In this document: piece after piece, positions 53,390-62,000 of the stretch
Position numbering within the stretch: position 1 is the stretch's first letter
How the letters are laid out: each line of letters starts with the position of its first letter
Assembly: GCA_019429185.1 (NCBI GenBank)
Contig: JAHYJH010000006.1
Location: 1 to 63,634 of the forward strand
Direction of reading: 5' to 3'
DNA length: 63,634 bases
Source: Vicingaceae bacterium
GTDB taxonomy: Bacteria > Bacteroidota > Bacteroidia > Flavobacteriales_E > Vicingaceae
Notes under the pieces: generated by a model
Seen by the model: only the letters and a program-made list of their open reading frames with translations
The model's database searches: none
Told to the model about the DNA's origin: nothing
Translations under genes and position numbers: made by a program

Positions 53390-53575
53390 CGAATTTAAAG
53401 TTCGGAATTAATAGGGAATCAGGTGTAACACCTGGACTGTACCCGCAACTGTAAACGCTAGTAGTTTTTACATTTTGCCACTGTCTCGATAGTTTCGATA
53501 GCTATCGGAATCGAGATGGGAAGGCGTAAAAATAAGGCGTAAGTCAGGAGACCTGCCATTTAACAGAAGTTTTTT
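53390..53575 (+). ncRNA. Cobalamin (B12) riboswitch
   Basis: The conserved blocks are in order: GGGAATCAGGTG (53414-53425), ACTGTACCCGCAACTGTAA (53436-53454), GCCACTG (53477-53483), TGGGAAGGCG (53517-53526), and the B12 box AGTCAGGAGACCTGCC (53542-53557). Binding of adenosylcobalamin-type ligands shuts down expression. The peripheral stem between GCCACTG and GGGAAGGCG contains the dispersed palindrome TCGATAGCTATCGG flanked by TCTCGA/TCGAGA. It precedes the operon beginning at 53832 and is the evidence that the operon serves vitamin B12. Confidence 0.93.
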
Positions 53576-53588
53576 ATTTTTTAACAAT

Positions 53589-53654
53589 GTGTTTTTAACA
53601 AGGGGTCATGACCCCTTGCTGAAAAAACGGACATGACCCCTTGCTGAAAAACAC
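53589..53654. repeat. Long hairpin/duplicated motif in the riboswitch leader
   Basis: GTGTTTTTAACAAGGGGTCA (53589-53608) pairs with the segment ending AAAACAC at 53654. The unit CATGACCCCTTGCTGAAAAA occurs twice. AAGGGGTCATGACCCCTT is a perfect palindrome. It could be part of the riboswitch expression platform or an inserted repeat. A further hairpin CAAATGAA/TTTCATTTG lies at ~53758-53791. Confidence 0.6.
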
Positions 53655-53831
53655 AACCCTTGTTAAAATTTAAATTCTTCAAAAGCTTTCGGGAATAAGG
53701 GCGAAGAATATTTTCTAGCAAAAATCTCTTCACTTTATTTTTTCTTTTTTGAACAATCAAATGAATGTCCTTTTGTGGATTTCATTTGCTTGAATTAATT
53801 TATTTATTAACTCATTAAAAAAAATTAAACG

Positions 53832-54845
53832 ATGAGAAAAACAATCAAAATAGCAAGCACAGCTTTGCTCGGAGTAATGTTATCCGTAACAAACATTAAC
53901 GCACAATCAGTTTCCGATTTTGAAAATTTAAACTTACCTGCTGGAGCTTTTTGGAATGGTTCTGATATGTCTGGAACACACAACAATGGTCAATTTTTTA
54001 ATAATTTCACAAGTGGAGATGCTATTTTCCCTAATGTTTATGATACTACCTTTGGATTGCCTGGTTTTTGGGCTGATGGTTTTGCCTATTCTAATGTTTC
54101 GGATAGCGTTACCTCTGGTTTTGGAAACTTATACGCTTCAAGATCTGGAGTAGGTGTGAATGGTTCTGCTAATTACGTTGTAAGTCAAAACAATTCCATA
54201 ATTCATTTAGCACCTGCTTTTCAAAACACCGTTGTTTCTGGAGTTTACATCACCAATGGAACTTATCCAGCATTAAGTATGGAAAATGGAGATATGTTTG
54301 CTAAAATTTTTGGTGGAGCATCGGGCAACGACCCTGATTGGTTTTTGTTGACAATAAAAGGCTACACAGGTGGAAATTTAACCACAAACAGCATTGAATT
54401 TTATTTGGCTGATTATCGTTTCTCTAATAATGCACAAGATTATATTGTAAAAAACTGGCAATGGGTCGATTTAAGTGGTTTAGGAGCTATAGACAGTGTT
54501 CAATTTTTCCTTACATCTTCCGATACAGGCTCTTTTGGGATGAACACACCCGCTTTTTTCTGTTTAGATAACTTTAATGATCAAACAGTTTTTATAAAAG
54601 AATTGGCTCAAAATAACGATATTAAAATCTATCCAAATCCTGCCAAAAACAACATTTATTTTAATGCTAAAAACAATATTGATGTCGTTGAAATAATCGA
54701 TGTTACTGGAAAAGTTGTATTATCAAAAACAAATTTAGCAATTGGTAGTCAACGTATTGATATCGAATCACTATCCAATGGAATTTATTTTGTTCGGATA
54801 AAAAGTAATCAAAAAACAAGTACAAGCAGAATAATTAAAAACTAA
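53832..54845 (+). CDS. DUF4465 surface protein with T9SS sorting domain, B12 operon
   Basis: 337 residues: signal peptide (to INAQ, ~25), the DUF4465 domain (~27-250: DFENLNLPAGAFWNGSDMSG, WADGFAYSNVSDSVTSGFGNLYASRSGVGVNGSANYVV) and a type A T9SS C-terminal domain (KIYPNPAKNNIYF to RIIKN). I recall DUF4465-type proteins as B12-binding surface proteins (BtuH-like) in gut Bacteroidota; here the protein is expected to be secreted by T9SS instead of being a lipoprotein. It is the first gene after the cobalamin riboswitch. A hairpin at 54899-54931 separates it from the next gene. Confidence 0.8.
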   Translation: MRKTIKIASTALLGVMLSVTNINAQSVSDFENLNLPAGAFWNGSDMSGTHNNGQFFNNFTSGDAIFPNVYDTTFGLPGFWADGFAYSNVSDSVTSGFGNLYASRSGVGVNGSANYVVSQNNSIIHLAPAFQNTVVSGVYITNGTYPALSMENGDMFAKIFGGASGNDPDWFLLTIKGYTGGNLTTNSIEFYLADYRFSNNAQDYIVKNWQWVDLSGLGAIDSVQFFLTSSDTGSFGMNTPAFFCLDNFNDQTVFIKELAQNNDIKIYPNPAKNNIYFNAKNNIDVVEIIDVTGKVVLSKTNLAIGSQRIDIESLSNGIYFVRIKSNQKTSTSRIIKN

Positions 54846-54898
54846 ATCAACAGATAAATAAACCGAAAGCTATTTTCTGTTGTGAATGTAAAATCATC

Positions 54899-54931
54899 AA
54901 ACCTAACAGGTATCAAAGACCTGTTAGGTTT
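54899..54931 (+). repeat. Intercistronic hairpin
   Basis: AAACCTAACAGGT (54899-54911) and ACCTGTTAGGTTT (54919-54931) are perfect inverted arms with a 7-nt loop. There is no long T run. It may tune expression between the first two genes of the operon, or be another dispersed repeat. Confidence 0.6.
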
Positions 54932-54945
54932 AAAAACTAAAATAA

Positions 54946-55926
54946 ATGAAAATCTATTTAATTTTTACCTGCTTAACTTTTGCTATACAACTTATCGCTC
55001 AAGGTCCTTATGCTCCACCTGCCAATCAAATAGGCAGCACTGCAATTCATAAAGACTCTTCGATATTTGTGGCTTGGGCTACCAATGCAACCATTGAAAG
55101 AGGTTGGCAAAATAGAGCTGATACTTCTTTAGGAAAAACTACAGCTGGAACGGTAACTGATGTTTTAGGAAAATCAGGCACCGCAGGAGTTGTTAGTCTC
55201 GGTGATGGTGGAAGTGCTATTTTAACTTTTGCAACTCCCATTAAAAATGGATTAGGAGCCGATTTTGCTGTTTTTGAAAACTCTTTTAACGGACAGTTTT
55301 TAGAACTCGCTTTTGTGGAAGTTAGCTCCGATGGTATCAACTTTTTTAGATTTCCTGCTCATTCATTAACTCAAGATACTATTCAGTTAGATAACAATGC
55401 CAATATGGACGCTACTTATATTCATAACTTGGCTGGAAAATACCGAGCTCAATACGGAACTCCTTTCGATTTAGATGATGTAGATGGAATTTCTGGCTTA
55501 GATGTAAACAATATTACTCACGTAAAAATTATTGATGTGGTTGGCAGTATTAATCCAACTTATGGAACTTACGATGATGAAAACAATATCATAAACGACC
55601 CTTTCCCTACTTCGTTTCCTACAGGTGGTTTTGATTTAGATGCTGTTGGCGTAATTCATTCATTGAGTACTTCTGTTTCCGAAAATAAAGATATTGTACA
55701 AAAAATTTATCCTAATCCAGTTCAAGATATGTTGACAATTATTTTCACCAATGATCAAGTATCCACATATCAAATTACAGATTTAAGTGGAAAAGAAATA
55801 AGTTCAGAAAATGTAAATAAACTGCAATTAACAATTAATACTGCCTCATTTGAAAAAGGGATTTATTTTCTAACAATTGTTACAACAAACAATCAAAAAT
55901 CAATACGCAAAATAGTGAAACAATAA
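54946..55926 (+). CDS. Secreted cell-surface protein with T9SS sorting domain, B12 operon
   Basis: 326 residues: signal peptide (IFTCLTFAIQLIAQ), a beta-rich domain with GDGGSAILTFATPIKNGLGADFAVFENSFNGQFLELAFVEVSSDGINFFRFPAHS and YRAQYGTPFDLDDVDGISGLDVNNITHVKIIDVVGS, then a type A T9SS C-terminal domain (KIYPNPVQDMLTIIF ... IRKIVKQ). I recall the first domain as a cell-surface type seen repeatedly next to B12 receptors; it has no proven biochemical role. It is directly followed by the BtuB-like gene. Confidence 0.75.
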   Translation: MKIYLIFTCLTFAIQLIAQGPYAPPANQIGSTAIHKDSSIFVAWATNATIERGWQNRADTSLGKTTAGTVTDVLGKSGTAGVVSLGDGGSAILTFATPIKNGLGADFAVFENSFNGQFLELAFVEVSSDGINFFRFPAHSLTQDTIQLDNNANMDATYIHNLAGKYRAQYGTPFDLDDVDGISGLDVNNITHVKIIDVVGSINPTYGTYDDENNIINDPFPTSFPTGGFDLDAVGVIHSLSTSVSENKDIVQKIYPNPVQDMLTIIFTNDQVSTYQITDLSGKEISSENVNKLQLTINTASFEKGIYFLTIVTTNNQKSIRKIVKQ

Positions 55927-55954
55927 TTTAACGTGAAAATCCTTAAGAACTAAC

Positions 55955-57853
55955 TTGTATAAATTAATTACATATATCATTTTCATATTGTTAACATCAA
56001 AATTGTTAGCTCAAGAAAAAATAGACACTATAAATTTTAAGGCATTTACTGTTGTTGATTATGCTATTTCAGAAAATTATACCACCACAAAAATTGATTC
56101 TGCTGCCGTTGCTTCTAGTGAAAACTTGTCAGATTTATTACAACATCAATCAACCGTGTTTGTAAAAACCTATGGAGCTGGTTCCTTAGCTTCGGTGTCA
56201 TTTAGAGGAACAGGAGCTTCGCACACACGAGTTTTGTGGAACGATGTTGAAATTAATTCGCCTATGAACGGTCAAATTGATTTTTCACTTTTCCCTTCTT
56301 TCTTTTTTAATAGTGCTGAATTACATCATGGAGCAAGTGGTTTAATTGACGGAAATGGTGCCTTGGGTGGGAGTGTTTTAATAAATAACTTTACGCCATC
56401 ATACACATCAACAGCAAAGCCGTTTTCACTATCATATCATTCCGCTGTTGGTAGTTTTGGTAAAAAAACGAATGGAATTAAAATGGCTTTCAACCAAAAA
56501 AAAGATTGGTTTTTGGAAACACATATTTATCATTCAATAGCTGAAAATAATTTTATTTATAAAAATATTTCACAAAAAAATCATCCTGAAGAAAAATTAG
56601 AAAACGGTAATTATTTTCAATATGGTTTTCAGCAAGCTATCTTTAAAAAAATAAAAAACAATACCTTAGGATTACGATTTTGGTATTTCAACAGTGATAG
56701 AAATTTAGCTAGTTCTATGGTAGTTGAAGATCATCAGGAAAATCAAAAAGATGAGTCGTTCAGAACACTATTAGAATGGAAAGGATTTACAAAAAAATGG
56801 TCTTATAAACTTAGTAGTTCCTTTATCAAAGATAATTTGGTATATGAAAATAAATCTATTGACTTGATTTCTAATAATGAATCTATATTTTTTTCTAACG
56901 CTTTAAACACAAAATACTTTATCAATAATTCTAGTTTATTAATCAATACCTTTAAAGTAAGATATGAATATGCTAATGCTGATGGTGTTGACGGTGTTAA
57001 TAGTAGATTTAACAGCAGTTGGTTGAGTGGTTATACTAAAAATTTTAAAGCAATAGAAGTTAACATTTTTAATAGAATGACTATAGTAAGTAATTATCAA
57101 AACTTTATTGCTCCGAGTATTAGTGTAGGATATACACTTCCAAAAATTAAAACATTATTGTTAAAAACATCTTGGGGAATCAATTATAATTACCCCACTT
57201 TTAATGATTTATATTGGAATCCGGGAGGAAATCCTGATTTGTTGCCTGAAAAAGCTACCATGAGTGAATTTGGCATAAAATACATTCTAAAACAAAATAA
57301 AAAAATCACACTGTCATCTGAAATAAATTATTTCTATTCGTTGGTCGATAATTGGATAATGTGGCAACCTACTTCTTCTTCCATTTGGTCTCCTACAAAT
57401 CTTAAAAAAGTAGAAAATAAAGGCATAGAAACTAGTTTATCTCTTTCAAAAAAGATGAATCAACTTCAATTTTCTTTTAAAGGAAAATACGCTTATACAA
57501 AATCGACCAACATTGAATTGCATCAACAAATCAATGAATCACTAAACAAACAGTTAATTTATGTTCCCAAGCATCAATTTAACTATACCATGGAAATTGG
57601 TTTAAAAAACACACAATTTACTTATAATTATAGATATACAAGCTTACGTTATATCAGTACGGACAATAATTGGTATTTACCTGCAAATTTCATTTCAGAT
57701 ATCGCATTGAGTCAAAAAATTAAAATATCAGGAAATACAAAATTACATCTCTCATTTAGAGTAAATAATTTATTCAACCAAACCTATCAATCCATTGCCT
57801 GGAGACCAATGCCATTGAGAAACTATTTGTTTAACCTAATTTTTCAACTATGA
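55955..57853 (+). CDS. TonB-dependent vitamin B12 receptor (BtuB-like)
   Basis: 632 residues from a TTG start, with signal peptide (KLITYIIFILLTSKLLAQ). Plug: SSENLSDLLQHQSTVFVKTYGAGSLASVSFRGTGASHTRVLWNDVEINSPMNGQIDFSLFP (~53-115), then a 22-strand-type barrel ending RNYLFNLIFQL with an aromatic residue. There is no CarboxypepD_reg domain, unlike the receptor at 35607. It imports cobalamins via TonB, judged from the riboswitch. It overlaps the next gene by 4 nt (ATGA), so the lipoprotein is its partner. Confidence 0.85.
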   Translation: MYKLITYIIFILLTSKLLAQEKIDTINFKAFTVVDYAISENYTTTKIDSAAVASSENLSDLLQHQSTVFVKTYGAGSLASVSFRGTGASHTRVLWNDVEINSPMNGQIDFSLFPSFFFNSAELHHGASGLIDGNGALGGSVLINNFTPSYTSTAKPFSLSYHSAVGSFGKKTNGIKMAFNQKKDWFLETHIYHSIAENNFIYKNISQKNHPEEKLENGNYFQYGFQQAIFKKIKNNTLGLRFWYFNSDRNLASSMVVEDHQENQKDESFRTLLEWKGFTKKWSYKLSSSFIKDNLVYENKSIDLISNNESIFFSNALNTKYFINNSSLLINTFKVRYEYANADGVDGVNSRFNSSWLSGYTKNFKAIEVNIFNRMTIVSNYQNFIAPSISVGYTLPKIKTLLLKTSWGINYNYPTFNDLYWNPGGNPDLLPEKATMSEFGIKYILKQNKKITLSSEINYFYSLVDNWIMWQPTSSSIWSPTNLKKVENKGIETSLSLSKKMNQLQFSFKGKYAYTKSTNIELHQQINESLNKQLIYVPKHQFNYTMEIGLKNTQFTYNYRYTSLRYISTDNNWYLPANFISDIALSQKIKISGNTKLHLSFRVNNLFNQTYQSIAWRPMPLRNYLFNLIFQL

Positions 57854-58905
57854 GATTACTATTAGGATATTCTATTTTAAGCCTATTACTTATCTTATTT
57901 TCCTGTAAAAAAGAAGAAGTAGGACCACAATGTAAAAATTGTATAGAAAATCCAATAATACCTAATTCTGACAGCAAAATACTTATTGTTAATGAAGGTA
58001 ATTTTGGCTTTGGAAATGCATCTATCTCTTTATATAATCCTACTTCCAACGTATTAAACAACAATGTGTTTCAGCAAGTAAATACTTACCCGTTGGGAGA
58101 TGTAGCTCAATCAGGAGTACTCTTTGAAAATAAGTTATACATAGTTGTAAATAATTCTGGAAAAATTGAAGTAGTAAATAAAGATACTTATAACTCAATA
58201 GCAACAATAACAGGTTTAATTTCTCCTCGACATATGCTGCCAATAAACAGTTCAAAGGCTTACGTAAGTAATATTTTTAGCAATCAAATTCAAATATTGA
58301 ATTTATCCAATAATTCTATTTCTGGAGGCATTACAACCTCATCAAACTGGACAGAAGAAATGCTATTATTTAATGACACCGCTTATGTTTGTGATATGAA
58401 AAACAACAATTTATTGCTTATTAACACAACCAATGATTTATTAATTGATAGTGTGAAAATGGGCGTACAACCCAATAGTATTGTTATAGATAAAAATAAT
58501 AAATTTTGGATTTTATGTGATGGAGGATTTAACACAGATTTCCCTAAACTGATTAAATTTAATCCCCAAACAAGAACCATAGAACAAACATTGATTTTTA
58601 CTGATATAAATAGTTCTCCTTCCGACTTATCAATTGATGGAAATAAAGAAAATTTGTATTTCATTAACTACCATGTTTACAAAATAAATTGTACGGATAA
58701 TGTCCTTCCAACATCAAATTGGCTTTCCAATAATAGTCAAGTTTTTTACAGCATAGGAATTGACCCTTATGCTAACAACATTTACATCTCAGATGCAAAA
58801 GATTTTGTGCAAAGCAGTTCCATTTTAAGATACTCAGAAAATGGTGTGTTACTTCATAGTTTTCAAGCTGGTATTAATGCAGGACAATTTTTATTTTTGC
58901 CATAA
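57850..58905 (+). CDS. BtuG-like beta-propeller surface lipoprotein
   Basis: 351 residues: lipoprotein signal ILSLLLILFSC (Cys ~19) then acidic KKEEVGP, and a YncE/SMP-30-like propeller with repeated blades (ILIVNEGNFGFGNASISLYNP, LYIVVNNSGKIEVVNKDT, AYVSNIFSNQIQILNLSNNSI, AYVCDMKNNNLLLINTTNDLLIDSVKMGVQPNSIVIDKN). BtuG proteins of Bacteroides bind B12 very tightly at the cell surface and cap BtuB. The 4-nt overlap with the BtuB-like gene supports this pairing. I judge the family by layout; sequence identity was not measured. Confidence 0.75.
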   Translation: MRLLLGYSILSLLLILFSCKKEEVGPQCKNCIENPIIPNSDSKILIVNEGNFGFGNASISLYNPTSNVLNNNVFQQVNTYPLGDVAQSGVLFENKLYIVVNNSGKIEVVNKDTYNSIATITGLISPRHMLPINSSKAYVSNIFSNQIQILNLSNNSISGGITTSSNWTEEMLLFNDTAYVCDMKNNNLLLINTTNDLLIDSVKMGVQPNSIVIDKNNKFWILCDGGFNTDFPKLIKFNPQTRTIEQTLIFTDINSSPSDLSIDGNKENLYFINYHVYKINCTDNVLPTSNWLSNNSQVFYSIGIDPYANNIYISDAKDFVQSSSILRYSENGVLLHSFQAGINAGQFLFLP

Positions 58906-59065
58906 AATTTTAATTCAATCATTTTTTTATTTTTTCAACTCACTAAAAACTAGAGTTTCGCTTTTTGGTTATCAACAATTGTTAATAAATCTGCACGTTT
59001 CTATTTTTATTCTCTATTGAAATTTTATTTACATTTAACATCAATTTTAACTTAACACATAACTT

Positions 59066-62000
59066 ATGAAAACAAAATTACAATTCAAAAACTCCTTTAT
59101 ATTAGCAGTATTAATGTTAATTTCATCGGTAATTTTTTCACAAAAAGTCTATGATAATTATCAAGATGGAAAAATTTGGTTTAGGGTAAAATCAGATCAA
59201 ATTGTTCAACAACAAGCATCTCGTGAAAAAGGAGCTGAATTAATTGACAACCATAACATCAAACTATCGAGTATGCCTTTTCTTAGAGGTGTATTTTTAA
59301 ATCACGTTGTTAAAAAATTATCAAGACCTTTCCCTAAAGCATATTCATCTGAAGATTTATTAAACACCTATTTAATTGAATTTGAAGACATCAATAATAT
59401 AGAAGCATTTATTAATGAACTAGAGGCTTCTGGCACTGTACTTTATGCTGAGAAAGTTCCTTTAGATAAAATTAGTTTAACACCAAATGATCAATATTAC
59501 AATACAACTCAGGCGTGGGGCTTATTTAAAATAAATGCAGGTCAGGCTTGGGATGTGAGTTTAGGAAGCTCAAGTGTTGTTGTAGCTACAACAGACAATG
59601 CAATACAAATTGGACATCCTGATTTAGTAAATCAATTGTGGGTAAATCCAGGCGAAATACCTGGCAATGGAATTGATGATGATGGTAATGGATACATAGA
59701 CGATATCAATGGATATGATGTTGGAGATAACGATAACAATCCAAATCCTCCAAGTACAGCTTTTAACCACGGAACACACGTAGCAGGAACAACAGGAGCT
59801 CAAACAAACAACACTATTGGAGTTTCCTCTATCGGCAATGGAATTAGTATAATGGCTGTAAAATCAACAAGAAATAATGCTGGGTCTAATTCTGTAACCA
59901 ATGGTTATGATGGTATTTATTATGCAGCCGTTAGTGGTGCTGATGTGATAAATTGCTCATGGGGAGGAACAGGTTTTTCAACCACTGGACAAAACATTGT
60001 AAACTTTGCATGGAACAATGGTAGTATTGTTGTTGCTGCTGCGGGTAATGATGGAACAAACAATGACAACACACCTCACTATCCTTCTAACCTTAATAAT
60101 GTAATTTCTGTTGCTTCTTCAACAACAACGGATGCCAAATCTAGTTTTTCCAATTATGGAAATACTGTTGACATTACAGCACCAGGTAGTAATATTGTAA
60201 GTACAGTTCCAAACAATACGTATGCTACTATGAGTGGAACATCAATGGCTTCACCGTTGGTTTCTGGATTATTAGGATTAATGAAATCTTTAAATCCTAG
60301 TTTGTCAAATACAGCATTAATCAATTGCATGTATTCAACTGCTGATAATATTAACGCTGCAAACCCTTCTTACGTAGGCTTATTAGGTGCAGGCAGAATT
60401 AATGCTCATCAAGCCATGTTATGTGTTTCCGCAACATTAAGTAATCCTCCTGTTGCTCAATTTTCTGCTAACTATACAACAATTAATGCTGGTAGTTCTG
60501 TAATATTTACAGATTTATCCACTTTTGGACCTACAACGTGGGCATGGAATTTTGACAATCAAAGCTTAGGAGGTGTTGTTCCTTCAACCGCTGGAACGCA
60601 AGGTCCTCACACGGTAACCTATAATAACATAGGTGTTTATGAAGTTTCCTTAACCGTTACAAATTCCAACGGTAGTGATAATGAAACAAAAACTGCTTAC
60701 ATAAATGTTGTTGCCCCTGGTACTTGTGAAATTATTGACTTAGACACAACAGGCGTTCCTTTTCACTTTGGTTGGTCACCCACTTTATATTCTGCTGGTG
60801 CTGGAAATGGATATGTTTCTGGAACTAATAATTATGGAGACATAGCAAAAGCAAATTATTACAATGCAACTCAAACGGGTGGATATAACTTTATTATAGG
60901 TACTTATATGTGGTTTTCTAGAGCTGCAACTTCTACTCCAACAAAAACAGTGAACATAAATGTTTATGACGGAACAGGTGGAACAGTTGGTGCAATACTT
61001 GGTACAAAAACACTAACGATGGCTTATGTTATGGCAAATACTCCTGGAATGCCTTACATTAATTTTGATAATCCTATAACTCTTCCTGCTTCTGGAGAAA
61101 TATTTGTTGGAATAAGTTTTCCTAACTTAAATATGTCCGTTGGAGATACTATCGCAATAGTAACAAACCTTAATAATCAATCCAACCCAAATACGGCATG
61201 GGAGCGATGGAGTAACAATACATGGAATGCCTATAACGGTACTGGAGGTTGGGGTTTAAGTGTAACCCATTATATTTTTCCTTGGCTAACCAATACTCCA
61301 ACTACAGTATCTTTAGCTGCAACACCAACAACAATTTGTGCTGGCGAAGTTGTTCATTATAACGCAACAGGTTCTACAGGTCAGGATACTTTGTTATGGA
61401 CATTTGCAGGTGCAAACCCTCTTAACTCTAATAATATTATTGATAGTATCATTTATAATACTGCGGGTACTTACACAACCTATTTAGAAGTAATTGGAGG
61501 TGGTTGCAGCAGATACGCAGTTGATTCGGTAACTATAACGGTTAATCCTTCTCCAAATGTTAGCATAGCTACAATAGCTGATACTATTTGCTCTGGAGCT
61601 TCTGTAACATTAACGGCAACTGGTGCAACAAGCTATTTATGGACTCCTGGTGGACAAACAACCAATGCAATTACTGTTTCTCCAACTTCTACAACTACTT
61701 ATAATGTTGCAGGAACCACAGGAGGTTGTTCCGATAATGGGTTTATCACTATTTATGTAATGAATTTGCCAACTATCGCTAATGCAACATTCACTCCTTC
61801 AACAACTATTTGTCAAGGAACAAATGTTATATTTGATGGAACAAGCTCAACAAATGCTTCAACATACAGTTGGTCTTTTCCTCAAGGAAATCCATCTATC
61901 AGTACATCTACCAATCCATTTGAAACGGTTAGTTTTGGAAGTCCTGGAACACACAACTATTCATTACAAATAACAAGTGTATGTGGTACCGATACTTATA

